A stretch of 64,000 bases of DNA from the NCBI RefSeq assembly GCF_000564855.1, contig NZ_AYXG01000101.1, forward strand, positions 1-64,000, read 5' to 3'. The stretch is from Actinokineospora spheciospongiae. GTDB lineage: Bacteria > Actinomycetota > Actinomycetes > Mycobacteriales > Pseudonocardiaceae. A program made the position numbers and the translations under genes. This document shows positions 7,867 to 16,138 of the stretch, piece by piece. The first letter of the stretch is position 1, and each line of letters opens with the position of its first letter. The notes beneath the pieces are model-generated. The model was given only the letters and a program-made list of their open reading frames with translations, did not search any database and had not been told where the DNA came from.

Positions 7867-8502
7867 TCAGATGATTCCGTGGTCGCGGGCGTACACGGCC
7901 GCCTGGGTGCGGTCGCGCAGGTTGAGGCGGGTGAGGATGCGGGAGATGTGGTTCTTCACCGTGCCCTCGCTGACGTAGAGGTGCCCGGCGATCTCCTTGT
8001 TCGTCGCGCCGCCTGCCACGAGGCGCAGGACGTCCCGTTCACGCCCGGTCAGGGGTGGGGTGTGCGGTGCCCGTGGGCTTTTCGGTGCCGTGAGGGACTT
8101 CGCGAGGCGGGTGGCGATGGTGGCGTCGAGTTGGGCGACCCCGGCGTGGGCGAGACGGACGGCGTTGGCGAGGTCGGGGGCGGGGAGGTCCTTGAGGAGG
8201 TAGCCCGCCGCGCCCGCCGTGAGGGCTCGGACCACGTACTCCTCGTCGTCGAAGGTGGTGAGCATGATGATCCTGGTGGTGGGCAGGCGGTCGCGGAGGA
8301 TGGTGACCGCGCCGACGCCGTCGAGGACGGGCATGCGCACGTCCATGAGGATGACGTCGGGGGTGGTGGCCAGGGCCCGGTCGACGGCGTCGCGGCCGTC
8401 GACGGCGGTGCCGACGACCTCGATGCCGGGCTGGATGGACAGCAGCGACGCGATGCCGTCGCGGATCAGGCGCTGGTCGTCCACCACGAGAACGCGCGTC
8501 AC
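7867..8502 (-). CDS. NarL/LuxR-family response regulator of a two-component pair
   Basis: The 211-residue protein has a receiver domain with D8/D9, phospho-acceptor D54 (LMDVRMPV), LTTF and YLLKDLP, then a LuxR-type helix-turn-helix (LTGRERDVLRLVAGGATNKEIA). The GTG start overlaps the stop of the histidine kinase by four bases (8499-8502), so the two are translationally coupled. The kinase phosphorylates this protein. A divergent membrane-protein gene beyond the kinase is a likely target. Confidence 0.93.
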   Translation of the reverse strand: MTRVLVVDDQRLIRDGIASLLSIQPGIEVVGTAVDGRDAVDRALATTPDVILMDVRMPVLDGVGAVTILRDRLPTTRIIMLTTFDDEEYVVRALTAGAAGYLLKDLPAPDLANAVRLAHAGVAQLDATIATRLAKSLTAPKSPRAPHTPPLTGRERDVLRLVAGGATNKEIAGHLYVSEGTVKNHISRILTRLNLRDRTQAAVYARDHGII

Positions 8503-9572
8503 CCGGCCCTCCTGGGGACCACGACCGTCACCGTGGTGCCGTGCCCGGTGCTGCTGACCTCCAGGTCGCCGCCCGCGAGCACGGCCCGCTCCCGCATGCC
8601 GGACAGCCCGTGGCCCTCGCGGCGACCGCCGGTGCCCCGGCCGTCGTCGGCCACCTCCAGCCGGGCCCACGCGGGGTCGAAGTGCACGGCGATGCGGACC
8701 TCCGACGCGCGGGCGTGTCGCCGGGCGTTGGTCAGGGCCTCCTGGGCGGCCCGGTAGAGGGTGGTCAACGCGGTTTCGTCGGCACCTTCCTCGTCCCCGT
8801 GGAACTCCACCGCGACCGCGGGGCCCGTCGTCGACCCGACCAGCTCGCGCAGTGCCGGTTCGAGGCGGAAGCCCGCCCGGAGGAGGCGCACGGACCGCCG
8901 GACGTCCTCCAAGGCCTTCCGCGTCGACGCGCGCGCCTCGGCGACGGCCTCCACCACCACCCCGGGGTCGCGCTCCCGGAAGGCGTCGGCCCGCTCCAAC
9001 TGCACCGCCACGGCGGTCAGGTGGTGCCCGAGGCTGTCGTGCAGGTCCCGGGCGATCCGGGTCCGCTCCGCGGCGGCCGACAGCTCCGCCACCCGCGCCG
9101 CCTGCTCCTCCAGCCGCGCGCGGACCCGCGCCTCCCCCGCCGCCGTCTCCGCCATGGCGAGGGCCAGCACGAGCCCGACGGCGAACATGAGCAGGTCGTT
9201 GACGTACTCGGCCTCCCCCAGCCACCCCGGCTCGACCACCTGGAAGACCACGACCATCCCCGCCACGCACAACCCGCCCGCCAGCAACCCGACCCGGCGC
9301 CCGAAGGCCAGGTGGGCGGCGAACGGGACCAGCACGAACAGCGCCTTCGCCAACCCCGAACCGTCCGTGGCGGCGGCCAGCCCGAACAGCACGACGTCCA
9401 CCGCCAACGACAGCCGAGGGTCCCACTCCCGCCCCACGGCCAACACCCCGAACAGCACGAGCATGACCCCGCCGAACCCGAGGACGTCCACAGCGTCTCC
9501 GTGCACCATGGCGTAGTAGACCCCCGCCGCGAGCACCACCCCGTAGACCGCCGCTGACACCGCCCTGACCAT
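8499..9572 (-). CDS. Sensor histidine kinase, NarX/DesK-like (HisKA_3)
   Basis: The 357-residue membrane kinase has about five hydrophobic segments in its N-terminal half, a short coiled linker (EARVRARLEEQAARVAELS), the HisKA_3 phospho-acceptor motif ARDLHDSLGHH, and an HATPase region with AQEALTNARRHA and VADDGRG, then GHGLSGMRERA. It senses a signal at or in the membrane and passes phosphate to the overlapping response regulator. The frame is open to 9683, but the ATG at 9572 (MVRAVSAAVYG) starts directly before the first membrane helix, while the extra 37 residues look non-coding. The ribosome site is weak, so the start is moderately certain. Confidence 0.9.
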   Translation of the reverse strand: MVRAVSAAVYGVVLAAGVYYAMVHGDAVDVLGFGGVMLVLFGVLAVGREWDPRLSLAVDVVLFGLAAATDGSGLAKALFVLVPFAAHLAFGRRVGLLAGGLCVAGMVVVFQVVEPGWLGEAEYVNDLLMFAVGLVLALAMAETAAGEARVRARLEEQAARVAELSAAAERTRIARDLHDSLGHHLTAVAVQLERADAFRERDPGVVVEAVAEARASTRKALEDVRRSVRLLRAGFRLEPALRELVGSTTGPAVAVEFHGDEEGADETALTTLYRAAQEALTNARRHARASEVRIAVHFDPAWARLEVADDGRGTGGRREGHGLSGMRERAVLAGGDLEVSSTGHGTTVTVVVPRRAG

Positions 9573-9618
9573 GCGGCCCAGGCTACGGCCCACCCACCCG
9601 CCGGTCGCGGCCCCGCGA

Positions 9619-9666
9619 CGCGGTGTGGCCACCCGGCACGTGCCACCCGGCCATCGCGGTGTGGCC
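9619..9666. repeat. Nested direct repeats in the kinase/membrane-protein divergent region
   Basis: CGCGGTGTGGCC occurs at 9619-9630 and 9655-9666. Between them GCCACCCGGC occurs at 9628-9637 and 9642-9651. They lie between two divergent starts and are candidate response-regulator sites. Confidence 0.4.
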
Positions 9667-9728
9667 CGCTGGGACTCGATCACCCGGCCCCGCCGCTCCT
9701 ACCGTCCACCCCGACGAAAGGAGCCACC

Positions 9729-10334
9729 ATGGCCACTCTGACCACCCCGACCACCGGCACCACCGTCCCCCCGGGCCTGTTCCGCTTCGGCCGCGCGAGC
9801 GGCATCGCCGCGGGTGCGCTCATCGGCGTGCCGGGTGCGATCGAGGGGTTCACCGGCGAGACAGCCCCCACCAGCACCCTCGTCGGCGTGTCCCCTGCCC
9901 TCGCCTTCCCCTTCCTGATCGCCCTCTACCTCCGCCACGCCCACCCCCGCGACCGCTTCGCCCTCACCGCCTTCGCCACCAACCTGATCGGCCTCGGCCT
10001 CTTCGGCGCCTCGGCCTTCACCCTCAACCTGGCCCTGTTCCACCTGCCCCAACCGGCCTTGCAGACCCTCCTCGAAGGCCCCACCCGCCCGGCCCTGTTC
10101 GCCAGCGCCGCCCTCTTCGCCGTCGGCAGCGTCCTCTTCGGCGCCTTCCTCATCCGCTCCAGGACCGCCCCCACCGTCGCCTCTTGGCTCTACACCGGGG
10201 CATTCCCCCTGTTCGCCCTCCTGGCCCCGCTCCCCGACTCCCCGCTCACCAGCGCCCTCCACGCCGTCGTCGGCACGGCCGTGGTCTGGCTTTCCCTGGA
10301 CCTCGGCAGGCACCGCTCCGACCCGGCCGCTTGA
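9729..10334 (+). CDS. Multi-pass membrane protein, function unknown
   Basis: This 201-residue protein has about six hydrophobic segments separated by short loops and no recognised domain; its overall look is of a small DUF4386-like or similar integral membrane protein, but I cannot assign a family. AAAGGAG at 9717-9723 gives a well-spaced start. It is divergent from the histidine kinase gene, a layout often seen when a two-component pair controls the neighbouring membrane protein or transporter. Confidence 0.8.
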   Translation: MATLTTPTTGTTVPPGLFRFGRASGIAAGALIGVPGAIEGFTGETAPTSTLVGVSPALAFPFLIALYLRHAHPRDRFALTAFATNLIGLGLFGASAFTLNLALFHLPQPALQTLLEGPTRPALFASAALFAVGSVLFGAFLIRSRTAPTVASWLYTGAFPLFALLAPLPDSPLTSALHAVVGTAVVWLSLDLGRHRSDPAA

Positions 10335-10389
10335 AGCCGGTGCGCGGCGAGCGAGGACACCGCCCGAACCCCTGTGGCACAGTGGAGCG

Positions 10390-11547
10390 GTGAACAGGAC
10401 TGGGGGAGTTCTGGCGGCTCTGCTCGCCATCGTGCTGGTGGGGTGCGGCAAGGCGGAGGAGTCGGCGCCGCTCGGGTTCGCGCCGCACCCGGGGGCCGTG
10501 CAGGCGCCCTGGGCGCACGGCGACTGGGTGCCGGAGAACGTCGGTCTGCGGGACCTGGTTCCGGTCGGCGACTGCGTCGTCGGTGTCGGGACCTACGCCA
10601 ACGGCTACCGGAACGTCAGCGCCAACTGGCTGCCGGACGCCGGGTGCGCCCGGTTGGACATCCGCCCCGCACCCGACGGGTCGGCGGGCGGCGGGGACTT
10701 CGCGGGAGAGCGCGGGCGCGGCTGGCCCGGTGGCGGGCTCGCGGCCACCTCCGTCGTGGCCGGGCCTGCGGATTCGGTGATCGGGGTGTACGAGAGCGGG
10801 CAGTTCGCGCGCCTCGACCGCACCGGCGAGGTCGTGCGGTTGGCGAAGCCGGGCAACGTCCAGCGGGTCACCGGTCTGGCGCGCGCGGGTGGAATGCTCG
10901 TGGCCGTGGGGACGGCGGAAGAGCCCGCGAGCAGCCCGATCGCGTGGGTTTCCACCGATGACGGCGCGACGGTGGCGGAGGTCCCGTTGCCGCGCGACCC
11001 GGCGAGCACCCACGCGACCGACCTGCCGTGGTCGGTCGCGGCGGCGGGTTCGACCGTCGTCGCCGTCACCTTCGGGTCGCCGCTGAGCATCTGGTCCTCG
11101 ACCGACGCCGGGCGCACCTGGACCGTCGAGCACCTCGACGACCTGCCGAAGTCCACCAACGTCAAGGGTGTGCTGCCGGTGGGTGACCGCTGGCTGCTCT
11201 TCGGCTCCGCCGAGGCCGAGCGCGGCCCGAACCGGCCCGTGCTCATCTCCGGGACGCCGGGCGACTGGCGCCTCGACGACACCGCCGCCCTCGGCGAGGG
11301 CGGGATCGTCGCCGCCACCGTCGACGCCCGCGGCCTGCCCGTCCTGCTCGGCAGGACCTACCTGCCGCACGTGCCGGAGCAGAACCAGACGTACTGCTCC
11401 ACCGTCTGGACCCGGACCACCACCGACTGGGCCCGCGGTTCCCTCGGCTGCGCCCAGCAACCCGCCACCGCGATCACCACCCTGCGCGACGGCAGGGTGG
11501 TGATCGCGGGCAACCGGGACCTGTGGATCAGGCCCGCTTCGGCTTGA
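10390..11547 (+). CDS. Secreted lipoprotein with beta-propeller-like (BNR/sialidase-type) repeats
   Basis: The 385-residue protein starts with a lipoprotein signal peptide ending in the lipobox LVGC (Cys at about residue 19), so it is probably anchored to the outer face of the membrane. The body has recurring blades of the kind WVSTDDGATV, IWSSTDAGRTW and a third WTRTTT, matching BNR/Asp-box beta-propellers found in sialidases and other binding proteins. No sialidase catalytic arginine triad could be assigned, so a binding role is as likely as an enzyme. The GTG start follows a GTGGAGC stretch. It is convergent with the cutinase gene. Confidence 0.75.
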   Translation: MNRTGGVLAALLAIVLVGCGKAEESAPLGFAPHPGAVQAPWAHGDWVPENVGLRDLVPVGDCVVGVGTYANGYRNVSANWLPDAGCARLDIRPAPDGSAGGGDFAGERGRGWPGGGLAATSVVAGPADSVIGVYESGQFARLDRTGEVVRLAKPGNVQRVTGLARAGGMLVAVGTAEEPASSPIAWVSTDDGATVAEVPLPRDPASTHATDLPWSVAAAGSTVVAVTFGSPLSIWSSTDAGRTWTVEHLDDLPKSTNVKGVLPVGDRWLLFGSAEAERGPNRPVLISGTPGDWRLDDTAALGEGGIVAATVDARGLPVLLGRTYLPHVPEQNQTYCSTVWTRTTTDWARGSLGCAQQPATAITTLRDGRVVIAGNRDLWIRPASA

Positions 11548-11567
11548 CGGTCAGCAGGGCGCCGGGA

Positions 11568-12467
11568 TCAGGCGTTGGGGCAGGAGGCGGTGTACTCGGT
11601 CAGCCCGTCTCCGGTGGGGGCGGGGCAGAGGAACTGGTCGTAGCGGGTGTCCTCGTCGACGAAGCGCTTGAGCCAGGCGGTGGCGTACTTGCCGATCGTG
11701 GCGTTCTCGCGGACGAAGGTGCCGTGGTCGGCGCCTTGGACGTTGACCAGGGCGCGTTCGCGGGCGCCGGTCATGCTCCGGTAGAACGGGCGGGAGAAGG
11801 TGCCGATGCCTGCGACGTTGTCGGCACTGCCCGCCATGAGCATGGTCGGGGTCTTGACCGTCTGCCAGGTCTTGTCCTGGTTGTACGGTGCCAGCGGGAC
11901 GGCGGCCTTGATGGTGGTCCGCTGGGAGACGGCGTACAGCGCGCCGCCGCCGCCCATCGAGTGCCCCATGACGGCGAGCCGCTGCGGGTCCAACCGCTGC
12001 CGGACCGCGGCCGGGGACGACGTGGTCAGGTAGTCCAGTGCGGACAGCAGTTCCCGGCCCCGGGTGGTCGGCTGGTCGTAGATGCTGTTGGTGGCGATGG
12101 TGATCACGACGAAGCCTCGGGAGGCCAGGCGCGGGCCGAGCCAGGCGACGGCGCTCTGCGGTGAGGTGTAGCCGGGCACGACGGCCACGCCGCCGTAGGT
12201 GCCGTGGGTGGTGTCGTCGGGGTAGTAGATGGTGGCCGCGCCGAAGCCGGGGGTCTGCGAATCCGCGATGGTGACCTGGCTGAAGGCCAGGTCACCGACC
12301 GGCTGGCGCAGGTTCGCGTCCGTGGGGTCGACACCGTGGACGGGTACGGCGGCGGGAGCGACGGCGACGGGTGCCGCTTCCGCCCCGGTCGCGACGGTCA
12401 GGGCACCGGCGCTCAGCGCGATGGCGGAGGCGAGGCTGACCAGGGATTTGCGCGTGGTGAAGGACAT
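11568..12467 (-). CDS. Secreted cutinase / polyester hydrolase of the PET-hydrolase type
   Basis: This 299-residue protein has a signal peptide (to about residue 31) and an alpha/beta-hydrolase domain closely resembling actinomycete cutinases that hydrolyse polyesters. Nucleophile S170 sits in GHSMGGGG, acid D216 in SADN, and H248 in GADHG. The oxyanion residues are Y100 (PGYTS) and M171. C281 and C296 at the C-terminus match the conserved disulfide, and the run KYATAWLKRFVDEDTRY is a family signature. A tyrosine (Y195, APYNQDK) takes the place of the usual active-site tryptophan. The start is ATG 12467 with an AGAGGAA ribosome site; a longer reading to 12554 is not supported. Substrate preference is inference. 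Confidence 0.9.
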   Translation of the reverse strand: MSFTTRKSLVSLASAIALSAGALTVATGAEAAPVAVAPAAVPVHGVDPTDANLRQPVGDLAFSQVTIADSQTPGFGAATIYYPDDTTHGTYGGVAVVPGYTSPQSAVAWLGPRLASRGFVVITIATNSIYDQPTTRGRELLSALDYLTTSSPAAVRQRLDPQRLAVMGHSMGGGGALYAVSQRTTIKAAVPLAPYNQDKTWQTVKTPTMLMAGSADNVAGIGTFSRPFYRSMTGARERALVNVQGADHGTFVRENATIGKYATAWLKRFVDEDTRYDQFLCPAPTGDGLTEYTASCPNA

Positions 12468-12634
12468 CGGTGTTCCTCTACGTCGAGTGGCACCTACAGG
12501 GGAAACACACGCCACCAGGGGGTACATGTGTCCGGCGTGGACACCGACACCCACCGGGGTGGCCGGGCGTTCTCCTCGTTGTCGTCCGCCGTGTTCCGAC
12601 TGTACGCAGACCGGCTTCCTTAAATCAACACTCG

Positions 12635-12681
12635 GTTCGACATTGTCGACCTATCGGGTATCGTGTACGACAATGTCGAAC
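12635..12681 (+). promoter_or_regulatory. Long inverted repeat over a leaderless promoter of the CitB-type regulator
   Basis: GTTCGACATTGTCG (12635-12648) and its exact inverse CGACAATGTCGAAC (12668-12681) are 19 bases apart and flank the start codon (ATG 12673). Within them TCGACA (12637-12642), a 16-base spacer and TATCGT (12659-12664) could be the promoter, 8 bases before the ATG. This looks like an autoregulatory operator; as RNA it could also form a hairpin holding the start codon. Confidence 0.6.
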
Positions 12682-13368
12682 TACATACTTGACCTTGCGG
12701 CCCCCCTCCGGGTGCTGGTCGTGGACGGTGACCGCACCGCGGCGGGCACCCACCGCGGCCAGGTCGAGGGCCTGCCCGGCTTCACCGTCGTGACCACCAC
12801 CCACACCGCCTCCGCGGCCCGGCGCGCGCTCGTGCACCGGCGGGTGGACCTGGTCCTGCTCGACCCGCGCCTGCCGGACGGGTCGGGCGTGCACCTGCTC
12901 CGGTGGCTGCGCGCGACCGGCCTGGACGTCGACGTGATCGCGGTGGCCGACACCCCCGACCCCGCCGGGCTGCGCGCCTGCGTCTCCCTCGGTGTGCTGC
13001 ACTACCTGCTCAAACCGCTCACCGGCGAGCACCTGCGCCACCGCCTGGTCCGGTACGCGCAGTACCGCGCGGCGGCGGGCGGGTTCGACGGCCAGGAGGA
13101 CGTGGACCGGGCGATGGCGGTGCCGCGCACCCCGCCCGCTCCCCCGGGTGGCATCAGCGGCAGCACCCTCGACACCGTGCGCGGGTCGCTGCGGGCGGCG
13201 GGCGGAGCCGGCCTGACCGCGGTCGACCTGGCCGCGCGGGTGGGGCTGTCCCGCGTCACCGCCCGCCGCTACCTGGAGTACATGGTCCTGGCGGGCAGCG
13301 CCGACCGCGTCCCGTACTACGGGACTGTCGGCCGACCACGGTTGCACTACCGGTGGTTGGGCGCCTGA
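12673..13368 (+). CDS. CitB/DcuR-family response regulator
   Basis: The 231-residue protein has a receiver domain (about 12-130) with phospho-acceptor D64 (LLDPRLPDG) and Lys in YLLKPLTG, then a C-terminal helix-turn-helix (LTAVDLAARVGLSRVTARRYLEYM) of the type that pairs with citrate/dicarboxylate sensor kinases. The usual acidic pair is altered: the motif reads VVDGD, with glycine (G19) at the second acidic position. No kinase partner is in the window. The start codon lies inside a 14-bp inverted repeat and no ribosome site is present, so expression is probably leaderless and autoregulated. It is divergent from the cutinase gene (205 bases apart) and may control it (inference). Confidence 0.88.
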   Translation: MSNYILDLAAPLRVLVVDGDRTAAGTHRGQVEGLPGFTVVTTTHTASAARRALVHRRVDLVLLDPRLPDGSGVHLLRWLRATGLDVDVIAVADTPDPAGLRACVSLGVLHYLLKPLTGEHLRHRLVRYAQYRAAAGGFDGQEDVDRAMAVPRTPPAPPGGISGSTLDTVRGSLRAAGGAGLTAVDLAARVGLSRVTARRYLEYMVLAGSADRVPYYGTVGRPRLHYRWLGA

Positions 13369-13380
13369 ACGGAACCCGGG

Positions 13381-14709
13381 TCAGTCGCCGCGCTGGTAGA
13401 CGTCGGGTACGCCGTCGTGGTCGGCGTCGACGGATTCCTGTTCGCAGATCCGGCGGTGCGCCCGCACCCGCAGGCGCAGCAGCACCGTGGCGAAGACCGC
13501 GGCCACCACCGACCCCGTCAGCACGGCGATCTTGGCGACGTCGTCGCGCGGGGTGCCCAGCCCGAAGGCGAGTTCCCCGATGAGCAGGGACACGGTGAAC
13601 CCGATGCCGCCGAGCACCGCGACCGCGACCACGTCGAGCCACCGCAGGTCGCTGTCGAGTTCGGCGCGGGTGAAGCGCACCGCCGCGTAGGTGGCCAGGG
13701 TGATGCCCACCGCCTTGCCCCCGACCAGCCCCAGGATGACGCCGAGGGCGACCGGGTCGGTCACCGCCGACACCAGCCCGCTCACCCCGCCGACGGTGAC
13801 CCCGGCGGCGAAGAACGCGAACACCGGCACCGCCAGGCCCGCCGACACCGGGCGCAGGCGGTGCTCGAAGTGCTCGGCCAGCCCGGGGCCCTCCCCGGCG
13901 CGGCGGCGGATGACCGGCACCGCGAACCCGAGCAGCACCCCGGACACCGTGGCGTGCACCCCGGAGGCGTGCACCAGGGCCCAGGTCGCGGCGGCCAGCG
14001 GCAGCAGCAGCCACCAGGAGCGGATGCGCCGCTGCACCGCCGCGGTGAACGCCGCGAGCGGGACGAGGGCGAGCAGCAGCGGCCCGATCGACAGGTCGTC
14101 GGTGTAGAACACGGCGATGATGACGATCGCGATCAGGTCGTCGACGACGGCGAGGGTGAGCAGGAAGGTGCGCAGCGCCGAGGGCAGGCTGTGCCCGATG
14201 ACCGCGAGCACGGCCAGCGCGAACGCGATGTCGGTGGCGGTCGGGATCGCCCAGCCGCCGAGCGCCCCCGGGTTCCCGAGGTTGACCAGGGCGTAGACGA
14301 CGGCGGGGACGATGACGCCGCCGACCGCGGCGGCCACCGGCACGATCGCCCGGCGCGGGTCGCGCAGGTCACCGGAGACGAACTCGCGCTTGAGCTCCAG
14401 CCCGGCGACGAAGAAGAAGATCGCCAGCAGCCCGTCCGCCGCCCACGTCCCCAGGGACAGGTCCAGGTGCCAGGCCGCGGGCCCTACCCGCAGCTCGCGC
14501 AGGGCGGTGTAGGAGTCGGCCCACGCGGAGTTCGCCCAGACCAGGGCGACGAGCGCACCGATGAGCAGCAGCACGCCGCCGACGGTCTCCTTGCGGAGGA
14601 TGTCGGCGGCGCGGCTGGCTTCCGGCCAGGACCGCCGGTCGAGCGCGCGGGCCGTGGCACCGGGCGGGCGCTGCGGAGCGGGGTCGGGCATGGGGTTCTC
14701 GTCGGCCAC
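13381..14709 (-). CDS. nhaA: Na+/H+ antiporter NhaA
   Basis: The 442-residue protein matches NhaA over its full length: the helix start [36 protein letters not shown], the ion-site region [17 protein letters not shown] and the paired aspartates in [14 protein letters not shown]. It exchanges sodium for protons across the cytoplasmic membrane. The GTG at 14709 is chosen because GGAGG stands 5 bases before it; an ATG at 14733 is in frame but has a weaker site. The C-terminal tail ([17 protein letters not shown]) carries a DxDxDG-type calcium-binding-like loop. It is 254 bases downstream of the DUF6114-like gene and may have its own promoter. Confidence 0.95.
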   Translation of the reverse strand: MADENPMPDPAPQRPPGATARALDRRSWPEASRAADILRKETVGGVLLLIGALVALVWANSAWADSYTALRELRVGPAAWHLDLSLGTWAADGLLAIFFFVAGLELKREFVSGDLRDPRRAIVPVAAAVGGVIVPAVVYALVNLGNPGALGGWAIPTATDIAFALAVLAVIGHSLPSALRTFLLTLAVVDDLIAIVIIAVFYTDDLSIGPLLLALVPLAAFTAAVQRRIRSWWLLLPLAAATWALVHASGVHATVSGVLLGFAVPVIRRRAGEGPGLAEHFEHRLRPVSAGLAVPVFAFFAAGVTVGGVSGLVSAVTDPVALGVILGLVGGKAVGITLATYAAVRFTRAELDSDLRWLDVVAVAVLGGIGFTVSLLIGELAFGLGTPRDDVAKIAVLTGSVVAAVFATVLLRLRVRAHRRICEQESVDADHDGVPDVYQRGD

Positions 14710-14963
14710 GGGCGCCTCCAGGGGTGCGGTCATCCAGGCGCCGACCAGGCTTCCCGGCACACCACAGGCAAGGGCCTGACGCACTGACCGTAGTCGATAC
14801 CGCGCTGTGCCGCAGCACACTGTGACGCGGCTCGGTGCCGGTGTGGCCGCTCCCGCGACACGTTCCGGTGGGCACGCACCCGGTCCGGGCGGGCCACCGT
14901 TCGCGGGGTCCAGATGCGACACCGGCCCACCGGGGCTCTCCGCCCGCTCGCACGAGGTGGATC

Positions 14964-15464
14964 TCAGTGTTCCCCCGGTGCGCCGGGCACCGACCGCCAC
15001 CACCGCTGCCCGGCTGCCCCCTGCCCCGCTCGTGGTCGGTCGGTCCAGGCCAGGGCGAGGGCGCTGCCGATGAGGCCGCTGAGGGTGCCGACCAGGAACC
15101 CGCCCAGGTTGCTAGTCACCAGCGCGACGAGCGAGAGCAGGGCCGCCGTGGTGCCCGCGGCGATCCGGTACTGCGGTCGCACCCACAGCGACAGGCCGCA
15201 GATCGCCATGAGGGCGCCGATCAGCAGCGCCGAGACACCGCCGAGGGTCCTGATGGAGATCACGGCGTCGCCCACGCGGAAGGTGGCGTACGGCGGTACC
15301 GCGATGGCCACCGCCGACAGCAGCAGGAACACCCCCGCGCGGAAGGGGCGTCCCCGCCGCCAGCGGGCGAACACCCTGCGCTGCCCGCCCGCCGCCGCGG
15401 CCCAGCGGCGGGCCGCCGGGCGCAGGCCCGCCAGGGTCGGGGTCCACGCGCCGCTCAGAAGCAT
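14964..15464 (-). CDS. DUF6114-like membrane protein
   Basis: This 166-residue protein has an arginine-rich N-terminal segment ([23 protein letters not shown]) followed by about four hydrophobic helices, as in the actinobacterial DUF6114 family. Function is unknown. Its start overlaps the end of the DUF6230-like gene by ten bases, a pairing repeatedly seen in actinomycetes, so the two products probably work together at the membrane. It is the last gene of the acyltransferase operon. Confidence 0.78.
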   Translation of the reverse strand: MLLSGAWTPTLAGLRPAARRWAAAAGGQRRVFARWRRGRPFRAGVFLLLSAVAIAVPPYATFRVGDAVISIRTLGGVSALLIGALMAICGLSLWVRPQYRIAAGTTAALLSLVALVTSNLGGFLVGTLSGLIGSALALAWTDRPRAGQGAAGQRWWRSVPGAPGEH

Positions 15465-16057
15465 CCCTGGTCACCCTTGCGCAGCGAGAGGTCGATGTTC
15501 TTCAGCCGGATCGTCTGCGCGCTGGTGCTCCAGGACGTCTGGCGCAGTCCCACGATCGTGGCCCGGTCGGCCTGGAGGCCGAAGCTGCCCGCGGCGCCCT
15601 TGACCGGCCCCCTGTCCAGGCGGGCCGCGTCGACGCCGAGTTGGGGGTTGACCAGGGTGAGGTCGCCGCTGAGCCCGGCGACACCGATGACCAGGTCGGT
15701 GGCGGCCATCCCGCCCGGGCCCGCGGAGACCATGACCAGGGTGATGTCCCCGACGACGGGGACCGAGCGCAGCAGCACCGACTGGCAGAAGTTGTCCAGC
15801 ACCGCGCCGCGGAACCCGCTCACCGCGACCGGGTGCGCCGCGCCCGACCCCTGGTCCACCCCGACGAGCTGGACGAACCCGTCGCCCACGAGTTTGTCGG
15901 CGCTCACCTTGAAGCTGACGCCGGACACCGCGAAGGACGCCGCGACCGCGCCCTGGGCCATGCCGAACACCAGCACCGCCGCCCCGGCCAGTCCCGCACC
16001 GAGGGTTCCGGCGAAGCGCCCCCAGCGAGTGCGCCCACCTGTGTCGAACTGTGCCAT
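15455..16057 (-). CDS. DUF6230-like exported protein
   Basis: This 200-residue protein begins with a hydrophobic export or anchor segment (FAGTLGAGLAGAAVLVFGMAQGAVAASF) and continues as a beta-rich domain (ISFKVSADKL-like strand pattern, then LRSVPVVGDITLVMVSAGPGG). This corresponds to the actinobacterial DUF6230 family, some members of which carry old and doubtful cholesterol-esterase labels; I see no esterase motif. The ATG at 16057 is preceded by AGAGG; a GTG one codon upstream is also possible. It is coupled to the DUF6114-like gene and follows the acyltransferase gene by 81 bases. Confidence 0.75.
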   Translation of the reverse strand: MAQFDTGGRTRWGRFAGTLGAGLAGAAVLVFGMAQGAVAASFAVSGVSFKVSADKLVGDGFVQLVGVDQGSGAAHPVAVSGFRGAVLDNFCQSVLLRSVPVVGDITLVMVSAGPGGMAATDLVIGVAGLSGDLTLVNPQLGVDAARLDRGPVKGAAGSFGLQADRATIVGLRQTSWSTSAQTIRLKNIDLSLRKGDQGCF

Positions 16058-16138
16058 CACACCGCACCTCTCGTATCGGTCTGGGTCGTTCCGGGTCTCG
16101 GCCGGGGAGGACGGGAACCGGTCACGCCGGTGGTGGGG

